Assembly (NCBI GenBank): GCA_017558545.1
Contig: JAFYUG010000005.1
Location: 1 to 7,015 of the forward strand
DNA length: 7,015 nucleotides
Direction: 5' to 3'
Origin: Oscillospiraceae bacterium
GTDB taxonomy: Bacteria > Bacillota > Clostridia > Oscillospirales > Oscillospiraceae
The notes beneath the pieces are model-generated. The model made no database searches. It was not told where the DNA came from and saw nothing but the letters and a program-made list of their open reading frames with translations. This document shows, piece by piece, positions 1 through 5,227 of the stretch. The stretch's first letter is position 1. Each line of letters opens with the position of its first letter. Made by a program: the position numbers and the translations under genes.

Positions 1-1423
1 CAAGGACACTGGCGCCGATGATGGCGAATTCCTTCTTTGCGCCTTCGGAGAACTGCAAAGAGCCTTCCTTCATCTTCTGTGCCATCTCGTCGAAGTTGGT
101 GGCATAGTCGCCAACGCGCTCAATGTTGGGGATGCACTGGAGGAGCATATTGATTTCGCGGCTGTCGCGCTCGGTTTCAATGTGGTGGCTCAGCTCGATG
201 AGGAAGCTGTTGGAGTGGTCTGCAAACTGGTCAAGACGGTCTTCGTATTCGTTGATTTCTGCGCAGCGCTTGGGGTCATAGCCATCAAACTGCTCAAGGG
301 ACATGGCAACATTGTCGCGGGCGGCCTTGGCCATGGTGATAATGGCATTTCTCACAACGCCGAGAGCAACGGTGGGAGAGTGCATGAGCTTGGGATCGAG
401 AGCGGCCATTTCGGGATACTTGTCCTCCTTGACGGGATCGTCCTTGACGATGGCGCAGCTGAGCTTAACAAGGAGACCGGAGAAGGGAACAAGGATGATA
501 GCGGTGATGAGGTTAAATACGGTCTGGAAGGTTGCGATTTCAACGGAGCCAACAATGCTTTCCCAGAGGTTGGGGAAGCCGCCGGCGACCTTAATGAGGG
601 TCATGGCTATCATGAAGATAATGGTGCCTATGGTATTGAAAACAATGTGGACAATACCGGTGCGCTTTGCGTCCTTGCTGGAGCCGATGGAGCAAACCAT
701 GGCGGTGGTGACGCAGGTACCAAGGTTGATACCCATGATGAGAGGATAGATAAGGTTGAAGTCCATAACGCCGGTGGCGGACATGGCCTGCAGAATACCC
801 ACCATTGCGGAAGAACTCTGGACGATAACGGTGAGAACAAGACCGGTGATAATGCCGAGAAGGGGCATATCGCTGAAGTAGCCGAGGATGTTAACGAAGG
901 CGTCGGACTCGGAAAGAGGCTCAACGGCATCGGTCATAAGCATAAGGCCGGTGAAGAGAATACCAAAGCCGATGGCGATAAGGCCAACGCTGTTGGAAGA
1001 TTTGCGCTTGATGAACATGATGAGGACAATACCGATAACAAGAGCAATGGGAGCAAGAGTGTCGGGCTTGAAAAGGGAGAGAAGGCCGCCGCTTGCCTCA
1101 ATGTCCATAAGGGTAACTATCCATGCGGTGATGGTGGTGCCGATGTTGGCACCCATAACGATGCTGACAGCCTGACGGAGAGAGAGGATGCCTGCGCCGA
1201 TAAGACCAACGGTGAGAACGATGGTGGCGGTGGAGCTCTGGATAATGGCGGTTACGATGGTACCGGTGAGAACGCCGGTGACAACGTTGCCGGTGAGCTT
1301 GCCAAGGAAGTTTTTAAGTGCGTTACCGCTGCCCTGCTTAAGGCCGTCGCCCATGATTTCCATACCGTAGAGGAACATGGCAAGACCGCCCAGCATCTTG
1401 ATGATGGTAAGAACAGTAGTCAT
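1..1423 (-). CDS. Na+/phosphate cotransporter with C-terminal PhoU-like domain (partial, 3' end outside window)
   Basis: This is an Na/Pi-cotransporter II-related membrane protein, expected to import inorganic phosphate with Na+ or to help balance cellular phosphate. The 474 codons seen show the inverted duplication typical of the family. The QSS motif occurs as GTIVTAIIQSSTAT (residues 54-67) and GLVLTVIVQSSSAM (194-207), each followed by a glycine motif, GANIGTT (91-97) and GINLGTC (231-237). Hydrophobic segments fill residues 1-325. From about 350 a charged helical region resembles PhoU, including ERVGDYATN (435-443). Family members are usually about 540-600 residues, so perhaps 70-120 residues lie beyond the window edge. 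The ATG is chosen because GGAGA sits 7 nt upstream (1431-1435). Isoleucine is mostly ATC, with only three ATA, and codons 1-414 contain no TTA, CTA or TCA. This differs from the divergent permease and fits high expression. The family is clear; the transported ion is inferred. Confidence 0.93.
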   Translation of the reverse strand, partial: MTTVLTIIKMLGGLAMFLYGMEIMGDGLKQGSGNALKNFLGKLTGNVVTGVLTGTIVTAIIQSSTATIVLTVGLIGAGILSLRQAVSIVMGANIGTTITAWIVTLMDIEASGGLLSLFKPDTLAPIALVIGIVLIMFIKRKSSNSVGLIAIGFGILFTGLMLMTDAVEPLSESDAFVNILGYFSDMPLLGIITGLVLTVIVQSSSAMVGILQAMSATGVMDFNLIYPLIMGINLGTCVTTAMVCSIGSSKDAKRTGIVHIVFNTIGTIIFMIAMTLIKVAGGFPNLWESIVGSVEIATFQTVFNLITAIILVPFSGLLVKLSCAIVKDDPVKEDKYPEMAALDPKLMHSPTVALGVVRNAIITMAKAARDNVAMSLEQFDGYDPKRCAEINEYEDRLDQFADHSNSFLIELSHHIETERDSREINMLLQCIPNIERVGDYATNFDEMAQKMKEGSLQFSEGAKKEFAIIGASVL

Positions 1424-1430
1424 TTTTATT

Positions 1431-1435
1431 TCTCC
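1431..1435 (-). promoter_or_regulatory. Ribosome binding site of the Na/Pi cotransporter
   Basis: GGAGA on the minus strand, 7 nt before the ATG at 1423. It fixes the start codon. Confidence 0.8.
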
Positions 1436-1456
1436 ATATCTTATTTGTAATTGGGA

Positions 1457-1485
1457 ATTATACCCTGAATTTCAATTTAACTCAA
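1457..1485 (-). promoter_or_regulatory. Promoter P2 (proximal) of the Na/Pi cotransporter
   Basis: On the minus strand, a -35 TTGAGT (1485-1480) and a perfect -10 TATAAT (1462-1457) are separated by exactly 17 bp. Transcription would start near 1450, giving a leader of about 27 nt that holds only the ribosome binding site. This is a sequence prediction; it is the nearer of two tandem promoters. Confidence 0.72.
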
Positions 1486-1497
1486 TATCTCTACAAG

Positions 1498-1735
1498 TAT
1501 CACATTATAAAGGATAGCCGTAAAAATGACAAGAAAAAACTTATCAATTTATCGTTAATATTGCTTGTTAAAAAACTACCAAAAAGTTAGAAAAACACGC
1601 AAAATTACCGAAGAAATAAGGATTTTACCAAGAAGAAAATTTATATTTTAACAAACTGGAGTTTAAATGGGCCGATATGGCGAAAAATTGTGCAAAATAG
1701 CTAAAACGAACCTGTTCATTTTATGATATATTGGC
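1498..1735. other. AT-rich divergent intergenic region with phased A-tracts
   Basis: No credible gene is seen here: no reading frame has both a ribosome binding site and protein-like composition. The stretch separates the leftward Na/Pi promoters from the rightward permease promoter. Its clearest feature is a series of A-tracts starting at 1571, 1581, 1591 and 1601, exactly 10 bp apart, with further A-tracts at 1522-1526 and 1534-1539. Such phasing is known to bend DNA. Binding sites for nucleoid proteins or regulators are possible but cannot be identified. Confidence 0.6.
1504..1532 (-). promoter_or_regulatory. Promoter P1 (distal) of the Na/Pi cotransporter
   Basis: On the minus strand, TTGTCA (1532-1527), a 17-bp spacer and a perfect TATAAT (1509-1504). 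Predicted start is near 1497. Immediately upstream on this strand is a very AT-rich stretch with a run of six T (1539-1534), which resembles an UP element. With P2 it makes a tandem pair, suggesting strong expression or two conditions of use. Confidence 0.75.
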
Positions 1736-1764
1736 TTGCGTTTTGCAAATAAGAGGAATATATT
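1736..1764 (+). promoter_or_regulatory. Promoter of the permease/kinase operon
   Basis: TTGCGT (1736-1741), a 17-bp spacer and TATATT (1759-1764). Predicted start is about 1770-1772, in GGACAAAGGG. The -35 has two mismatches to consensus. A second -10-like stretch (TATGATATAT, 1722-1731) lacks a good -35 at the right distance. Confidence 0.6.
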
Positions 1765-1775
1765 AGTTTTGGACA

Positions 1776-1801
1776 AAGGGAGGCCGCAGCGCGGCTCCCT
1801 T
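1776..1801 (+). promoter_or_regulatory. GC-rich 5' leader hairpin followed by a U-rich tract (possible attenuator or mRNA stabiliser)
   Basis: AAGGGAG (1776-1782) pairs with CTCCCTT (1795-1801), and CCGC (1784-1787) pairs with GCGG (1791-1794). G1783 is a bulge and AGC forms the loop. The hairpin is followed by a T-rich run (1801-1825), so it looks like an intrinsic terminator. If the predicted start near 1771 is right, it would form within the first 31 nt of the permease mRNA. It could prematurely end transcription, protect the 5' end of the mRNA, or be an older terminator unrelated to the operon. No riboswitch class is recognised. Confidence 0.5.
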
Positions 1802-1856
1802 GTTTTGCTGTTTTATTGTTTTTTTGAGGGAAAGCAGAGAGAGGAAGGAAGAGAAA

Positions 1857-3203
1857 ATGGCAGCTTCTATAATCGCTGTGGTAATTTTCGTCATGATGTT
1901 CGTGCTCCTTGTTTTGGAGAAAATTGAACGTCATATTGTTACCATGGCCTGCGGTATTCTTACCGTTATATTTGTTTTCATTGTATGCATGAAGGATTTG
2001 TCAATAGCTTGGGAGGTTATAAGCCTTGGCAGCTTTGCTCAGCTCCATTTTTGGTATTCAAGCGGCGAAGCCGCCGCATCTGTGGGCATAAACTGGGAGA
2101 CTATATGCTTCATCCTCGGCATGATGATAATGGTTGAAGGCATGGCTGCAAGCGGATTTTTCCGCTGGCTTTGCATGCTCCTTGCAAAGAGCGTGAACTA
2201 TCGCCCTGCACCCATATTCATTATCTTTATGATACTCAGCGCGGTGCTCAGTATGTTTATAGACTCCATAACTGTTATCATGTTCCTGGCAGCAGTAACC
2301 GCCGAGCTTTCCCGCCTTTTGAAAATCAGCCCCGTATCCATGATTTTGGCTGAGGTGTTCTGCGCAAACCTTGGCGGCAGCGCAACCATGTGCGGTGATC
2401 CTCCCAACATTATTATTGGAACTTCCCTTGGCTATTCCTTTGTGGACTTTGTTACCAACACCGGTATCATGGCTCTAATCTCTATTATTGTTATTATTCC
2501 CTATTTCTATTTCATCCTCGGCAGAAAGCTGAAAGCAGGGCAGGGTGTGGACACCGCATCTTTCCCCGCTCCCGCCAGTGCAATTAAAAATAAAAAAGAC
2601 TTCATAATAAGCTGCGTCATTTTCCTTTTAGCCGTTGTGCTCTTGGTAACACATGCGGCAACGGGCCTCACTGTTTCCACCATAGGCATTGCCATAGCCC
2701 TGCTCACGCTCCTCTGCGCAGGTAAAAATGCCCCGGAGCTTTTGAAAAAGGTGGACTATAAAACCGTATTCTTCTTCATCGGCCTTTTCATGGCTGTTGC
2801 AGGCCTTGAATACACAGGCATTTTGGAAATTCTCGCAGGGGCTATTGAAGCCGTAAGCGGCGGCAACAATGTGCTCATGATTATTATCATTGTTCTCGGC
2901 AGCGCCATTGCCAGCGCATTTGTGGATAATATCCCCTTTGCAGCCACCATGATTCCCGTTATCCGCACTCTTGCAGCAGCTCAGGGCATAGCCCTTCCCA
3001 CCTTGGCTTGGGCTCTCAGTATGGGCACCGATATAGGCGGCAGCGCAACTCCCATTGGTGCCAGCGCCAACGTTGTTGGAACTGCCATTGCGGCTAAAAA
3101 CGGCTATCCTATTGGCTGGGGAGAATATTGCAAGGTACAGGCTCCCGCAACGGTTATTGTTATTGCAATTTCTATCGTGTTTATGATATTCTACTATCTG
3201 TAA
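1857..3203 (+). CDS. Ion transporter superfamily permease (ArsB/NhaD/SLC13-like)
   Basis: A 448-residue multi-pass inner-membrane permease of the ion transporter (ArsB/NhaD, CitMHS, SLC13) superfamily. These proteins move anions such as arsenite or dicarboxylates, or exchange Na+ and H+. Two homologous halves are visible. The first has FIDSITVIMF (134-143) and NLGGSATMCGDPPN (171-184). The second has FVDNIPFAATM (355-365) and GTDIGGSATPIGASANV (390-406). About ten hydrophobic segments are apparent (for example 4-20, 27-45, 82-100, 118-146, 202-222, 248-265, 272-287, 303-316, 338-357, 431-447), with a charged cytoplasmic-type linker at 223-249. ATG 1857 is chosen because GAGGAAGGA lies 7 nt upstream; an in-frame TTG at 1800 lies at the edge of the leader hairpin and has no ribosome binding site. 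The stop is 16 nt before the next gene, implying one operon. The substrate cannot be told from sequence, and no arsR or arsC is nearby to support arsenite. Confidence 0.88.
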   Translation: MAASIIAVVIFVMMFVLLVLEKIERHIVTMACGILTVIFVFIVCMKDLSIAWEVISLGSFAQLHFWYSSGEAAASVGINWETICFILGMMIMVEGMAASGFFRWLCMLLAKSVNYRPAPIFIIFMILSAVLSMFIDSITVIMFLAAVTAELSRLLKISPVSMILAEVFCANLGGSATMCGDPPNIIIGTSLGYSFVDFVTNTGIMALISIIVIIPYFYFILGRKLKAGQGVDTASFPAPASAIKNKKDFIISCVIFLLAVVLLVTHAATGLTVSTIGIAIALLTLLCAGKNAPELLKKVDYKTVFFFIGLFMAVAGLEYTGILEILAGAIEAVSGGNNVLMIIIIVLGSAIASAFVDNIPFAATMIPVIRTLAAAQGIALPTLAWALSMGTDIGGSATPIGASANVVGTAIAAKNGYPIGWGEYCKVQAPATVIVIAISIVFMIFYYL

Positions 3204-3206
3204 AAA

Positions 3207-3211
3207 AGGAG
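3207..3211 (+). promoter_or_regulatory. Ribosome binding site that decides the start of the kinase-like gene
   Basis: AGGAG lies 8 nt before ATG 3220. The in-frame GTG at 3211-3213 overlaps this site and so cannot be its start. Confidence 0.8.
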
Positions 3212-3219
3212 TGACGGAA

Positions 3220-3822
3220 ATGGAAAAGCAGGTAATTATTACTATTGGCCGCGAAACCGGCAGCGGTGGTCTTGAAGTGGCACGCAATCTGGGCGAAAAG
3301 CTTGGCATCACCGTTTATGATAAGAATATATTTGATGGCATTGGCGAGAAGTTCGATATAGACACCGCCAATTTGGAAAAATTCGATGAAACTCCCCGCA
3401 AAAGACTGGTGACCAGAAGAGTTGGCGCTTATTCCAACTCCCCCGAAGAGCAGGTGGTTGAGCTTCAGCGCGAATTCCTCAAAAGCAGGGCTGAGGCAGG
3501 CGAGAGCTTCATTATTTTGGGCAGAGCAGGCATAAAGGCTCTTCTGGACTTCCCCTGCCTTCTTATAAGAGTGTTCATAACCGCCGATGACGAGTTCAAA
3601 ATTGAGCGCGTCCAGCAGCAGGCTGACTTCAGCCGCCTTCAGGCCAGCAACTATATCTACTGGATGGATAATAGACGCAGAAATTATCATAACCAGTTCT
3701 GCCATGTTAAATGGGGCGATCCCGCCAGCTATGATATTATTATCAAGAGCAACAAATTGGGTCTTGAAGGCAGCGCAGATATGCTTGCCGACTATGTCCG
3801 CCGCCGCATGGCTCAGGACTGA
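3220..3822 (+). CDS. Cytidylate kinase-like family protein
   Basis: A 200-residue cytosolic protein of the cytidylate-kinase-like P-loop family (Cytidylate_kin2 type). The N-terminal strand and nucleotide loop are VIITIGRETGSGG (5-17), followed by EVARNLGEKLGI (19-30). A second core strand is FIILGRAG (97-104), and then VFITADDEFKIERV (118-131). The C-terminal pattern WMDNRRRNYHNQF...W...YDIIIKSNKLGLE (148-183) is characteristic of the family. The loop has the GRxxGSGG form and lacks the lysine of a standard Walker A motif (GxxxxGK[ST]), as is usual in these relatives, so CMP kinase activity should not be assumed. It is translated from the same unit as the upstream permease (16-nt gap) and is followed 10 nt later by a terminator. 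The pairing suggests a role linked to transport, but this is inference. Family confidence is high; function is unknown. Confidence 0.85.
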   Translation: MEKQVIITIGRETGSGGLEVARNLGEKLGITVYDKNIFDGIGEKFDIDTANLEKFDETPRKRLVTRRVGAYSNSPEEQVVELQREFLKSRAEAGESFIILGRAGIKALLDFPCLLIRVFITADDEFKIERVQQQADFSRLQASNYIYWMDNRRRNYHNQFCHVKWGDPASYDIIIKSNKLGLEGSADMLADYVRRRMAQD

Positions 3823-3832
3823 AAAGCCATAT

Positions 3833-3871
3833 AAAAAAGCGAGAAAAGATTTTTTCTTTTCTCGCTTTTTT
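3833..3871 (+). terminator. Intrinsic terminator of the permease/kinase operon (repeat copy 1)
   Basis: AAAAAAGCGAGAAAAGA (3833-3849) pairs perfectly with 3855-3871 around a TTTTT loop, giving a 17-bp stem that ends in six T. It begins 10 nt after the kinase-like stop codon. Because the stem has A-runs on one side and T-runs on the other, it could act in both directions. Confidence 0.85.
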
Positions 3872-3928
3872 CATCCTGTCAAAAAACTATGCTGCCATCT
3901 TACGAGATAGATTAGCGGGGGCGTGTGT

Positions 3929-3947
3929 AGGGGGCAAAGGGCCCCCT
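3929..3947. repeat. G/C-rich inverted repeat
   Basis: AGGGGGC (3929-3935) pairs with GCCCCCT (3941-3947) around a 5-nt loop. CGTG (3922-3925) and CACG (3949-3952) could extend the stem beyond an internal loop. Its GC content contrasts sharply with the AT-rich hairpins around it. Confidence 0.6.
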
Positions 3948-3963
3948 GCACGTTAAAATCAAT

Positions 3964-3994
3964 GCATTTTTGAGCAAAAATCGCTCAAAAATGC
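3964..3994. repeat. Perfect 12-bp inverted repeat
   Basis: GCATTTTTGAGC (3964-3975) and GCTCAAAAATGC (3983-3994) are exact reverse complements around a 7-nt loop. No T-run follows directly, so it is a structural palindrome rather than a clear terminator. Confidence 0.7.
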
Positions 3995-3997
3995 TGT

Positions 3998-4046
3998 TTT
4001 CAGGGTGTCAAAAAAGTGGCAAAGCCACTTTTTTGACACCCTGAAA
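3998..4046. repeat. Perfect 23-bp inverted repeat, terminator-like in both directions
   Basis: The left arm 3998-4020 and right arm 4024-4046 are exact reverse complements around an AAA loop. The inner part, GTGGC-AAA-GCCAC, is preceded by six A and followed by six T, so on either strand it reads as a stem plus U-run. It is the longest palindrome in the window. Confidence 0.75.
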
Positions 4047-4047
4047 G

Positions 4048-4082
4048 AAGCGAGAAAAGATTTTTTCTTTTCTCGCTTTTTT
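4048..4082 (+). terminator. Second exact copy of the operon terminator hairpin (repeat copy 2)
   Basis: AAGCGAGAAAAGA (4048-4060) pairs with 4066-4078 around TTTTT, followed by four more T. It is identical over 35 bp to 3837-3871. It lies 25 bp before the lacI -35, so it may insulate that promoter from upstream transcription. Confidence 0.75.
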
Positions 4083-4107
4083 ATGCCTTGCAGGACTTAT
4101 TTACTCA

Positions 4108-4136
4108 TTGACGGAAAGGGAAAAGGGGGCTATATT
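4108..4136 (+). promoter_or_regulatory. Promoter of the lacI-malQ unit
   Basis: TTGACG (4108-4113), a purine-rich 17-bp spacer and TATATT (4131-4136). Predicted start is about 4143, at the left edge of the operator described next. Confidence 0.78.
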
Positions 4137-4142
4137 ACTTAT

Positions 4143-4161
4143 ATGAAAACGTTTCCGAAAC
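4143..4161 (+). promoter_or_regulatory. LacI/CcpA-type operator overlapping the lacI transcription start
   Basis: GAAAACGTTTCC (4145-4156) is a near-perfect palindrome with the central CG typical of LacI-family operators. Positions 4143-4157 fit the catabolite-responsive element pattern WTGNAARCGNWWWCA at 13 of 15 positions. A second, perfect palindrome, GTTTC-C-GAAAC (4151-4161), overlaps it. Since the predicted start is about 4143, a bound regulator would block initiation or early elongation. It could be an autoregulatory site for the adjacent LacI protein, a CcpA site, or both. Confidence 0.65.
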
Positions 4162-4185
4162 TTTGCGGAAAGAGAGGCTTTGCCT

Positions 4186-5196
4186 ATGACCATCAAGGAT
4201 GTTGCCCGCCATTGCGGTGTTTCTGTAAGCACAGTTTCCCGAGTTCTCAATAATAAGCCCGACGTAAGCGGTGCCGTACGCGAAAAGGTGCTCAAGGCCG
4301 TTAAGGAGCTGAACTTTGTTCCCAACGGCAGCGCCCGCGACCTTGTTTCCCCCATTTCCGACGCCGTGGGCATAGTTTTCCGCGGCGACAGCAGTCCCTT
4401 TTATATGGGCATAATAGGCGCTATGGAAAAGGTGTTTTCCGAAGCGGGTTTCACAACCGTTGTTGAAAATGTGCGCCATGGTCAGGATGAACTGTGGGCG
4501 GGAGCGGGTCTTGCCCGAAGCAAGCGCCTTCGTGGTCTTGCCTTTCTCGGCGGACGCTTTGACTATACCCCCGAGGACATAGAAAAGCTGGATGTGCCCT
4601 TTGTGTGCTGCACCTATACCAACAGCTTTGGCCGCCTCAGCGCTGATAGCTATTCTTCCGTAACCATAGACGATATAAAAACAGGCTATGAAGCCGCCAT
4701 GAAGCTTATTGAGCGAGGCCATAAGCGCATAGCCGTTGTTATGAGTAACGTTGATGACCGCTCCATAGGCGAGCTTCGCTATATGGGTTATCGCAAGGCT
4801 CTTGAAGATAGCGGCATAGCCCTTGACCCTGCTTTGCTCATAGAAGCAGGCGAATATTCCATGGCTGCGGTTAAAGTGGCGGTGGAGAAGGCCGTCGATG
4901 ATGGTCTTGACTTCACGGCTGTTTTCGCCGTTTCCGATATTCTCGCCATTGCGGTTATGAAGGCTCTCAGCAATAAAGACCTTCGCGTTCCCGAGGATTG
5001 CTCTGTGCTGGGTGTGGACGGTCTTGAAATGGCCTCCTACATGGTGCCCAGCCTTTCCACCCTTGCCCAGCCCACCGAAGAACTGGGAGAAAAGGGCGCG
5101 AGAGTGCTTTTGGACATGATTAAAAATGGCTCTCCGGGCAGCCATACTGTGCTCAGCACAAGCTTTGTTCCCGGCGGCAGTATTGCGGAAATTTGA
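4186..5196 (+). CDS. LacI-family transcriptional regulator, probably of maltodextrin use
   Basis: A 336-residue DNA-binding repressor or activator of the LacI/GalR family, normal length. The N-terminal helix-turn-helix is MTIKDVARHCGVSVSTVSRVLNN (1-23), followed by the hinge FVPNGSARDL (44-53). The rest is a periplasmic-binding-like sensor domain, with RGHKRIAVV at the second-subdomain entry and the usual C-terminal pattern RVPEDCSVLGVDGLEMASYMVP...QP. The family's common GFDD is GVDG here, so the ligand pocket may differ slightly. ATG 4186 is preferred because AGAGAGG ends 8 nt upstream; a TTG two codons earlier (4180) is too close to the site. Only 31 nt separate it from malQ, and a LacI/cre-like operator sits at its own promoter, so it probably controls itself and malQ in response to a maltose-type sugar. 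The ligand is inferred from the neighbour. No TTA, CTA or TCA codons are used. Confidence 0.92.
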   Translation: MTIKDVARHCGVSVSTVSRVLNNKPDVSGAVREKVLKAVKELNFVPNGSARDLVSPISDAVGIVFRGDSSPFYMGIIGAMEKVFSEAGFTTVVENVRHGQDELWAGAGLARSKRLRGLAFLGGRFDYTPEDIEKLDVPFVCCTYTNSFGRLSADSYSSVTIDDIKTGYEAAMKLIERGHKRIAVVMSNVDDRSIGELRYMGYRKALEDSGIALDPALLIEAGEYSMAAVKVAVEKAVDDGLDFTAVFAVSDILAIAVMKALSNKDLRVPEDCSVLGVDGLEMASYMVPSLSTLAQPTEELGEKGARVLLDMIKNGSPGSHTVLSTSFVPGGSIAEI

Positions 5197-5210
5197 TACA
5201 TTAGTATTTA

Positions 5211-5217
5211 AGAAAGG
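5211..5217 (+). promoter_or_regulatory. Ribosome binding site of malQ
   Basis: AGAAAGG lies 10 nt before ATG 5228. It selects this start over an in-frame ATG at 5126 that lies inside the regulator gene and would add 34 residues unlike any GH77 N-terminus. Confidence 0.65.
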
Positions 5218-5227
5218 TACTGATTTT

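Larger units (their letters stand above)
3837..4082. repeat. Hairpin-rich intergenic repeat block flanked by exact 35-bp direct copies of a terminator
   Basis: The 35-bp terminator sequence at 3837-3871 recurs exactly at 4048-4082. The 176 bp between them contain no supportable gene and three further inverted repeats (3929-3947, 3964-3994, 3998-4046). Just inside the copies are imperfect inverted ends: catcctgtcaaaaaact (3872-3888) matches the reverse complement of 4027-4043 at 13 of 17 positions. The word TGTCAAAAAA occurs at 3877 and 4006, and inverted at 4029-4038. The arrangement resembles a small non-autonomous element (MITE-like) or a repetitive extragenic palindrome. The copies are themselves palindromic, so direct or inverted orientation cannot be told apart. 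Whether the block is repeated elsewhere in the genome cannot be seen here. Confidence 0.55.

Noticed and set aside
182..1450. Long plus-strand open frame of 422 codons
   Set aside because: It is codon-aligned antisense to the Na/Pi cotransporter, is rich in Asp, Asn, Gly and His as expected of a mirror frame, and lacks a ribosome binding site. The minus strand shows clear family motifs.
1541..1575. Possible PhoP/PhoB box upstream of the phosphate transporter
   Set aside because: TTAACA and TTAACG occur on the minus strand, but 13 bp apart rather than the 11-bp period of known boxes. In such AT-rich DNA this is probably chance.
1800..1856. Upstream TTG start giving a 467-residue permease
   Set aside because: It lies at the edge of the leader hairpin with no ribosome binding site. 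ATG 1857 has GAGGAAGGA at the proper distance and gives a normal N-terminal membrane segment.
2628..3311. Minus-strand open frame of 227 codons
   Set aside because: It is antisense to the permease and the start of the kinase-like gene, in register with the permease codons, with a composition typical of a shadow frame.
3917..3947. G-rich run suggesting a G-quadruplex
   Set aside because: Only three G-runs are present, and the complementary C-run favours the simple hairpin at 3929-3947.
3837..4082. CRISPR-like repeat and spacer arrangement
   Set aside because: There are only two copies, 176 bp apart, and the repeat is a terminator with a T-run. No cas genes are present.
4005..4253. Plus-strand open frame of 82 codons across the repeat block
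   Set aside because: It runs through the 23-bp palindrome, a terminator and the lacI promoter, and overlaps lacI. The resemblance of its KEARKDFFFSRFF segment to one upstream is only the duplicated hairpin being translated.
5126..5227. Earlier ATG for malQ adding 34 residues
   Set aside because: The extension overlaps the end of the regulator gene in another frame and does not resemble GH77 proteins, which normally begin at the MKRSSG-type sequence.
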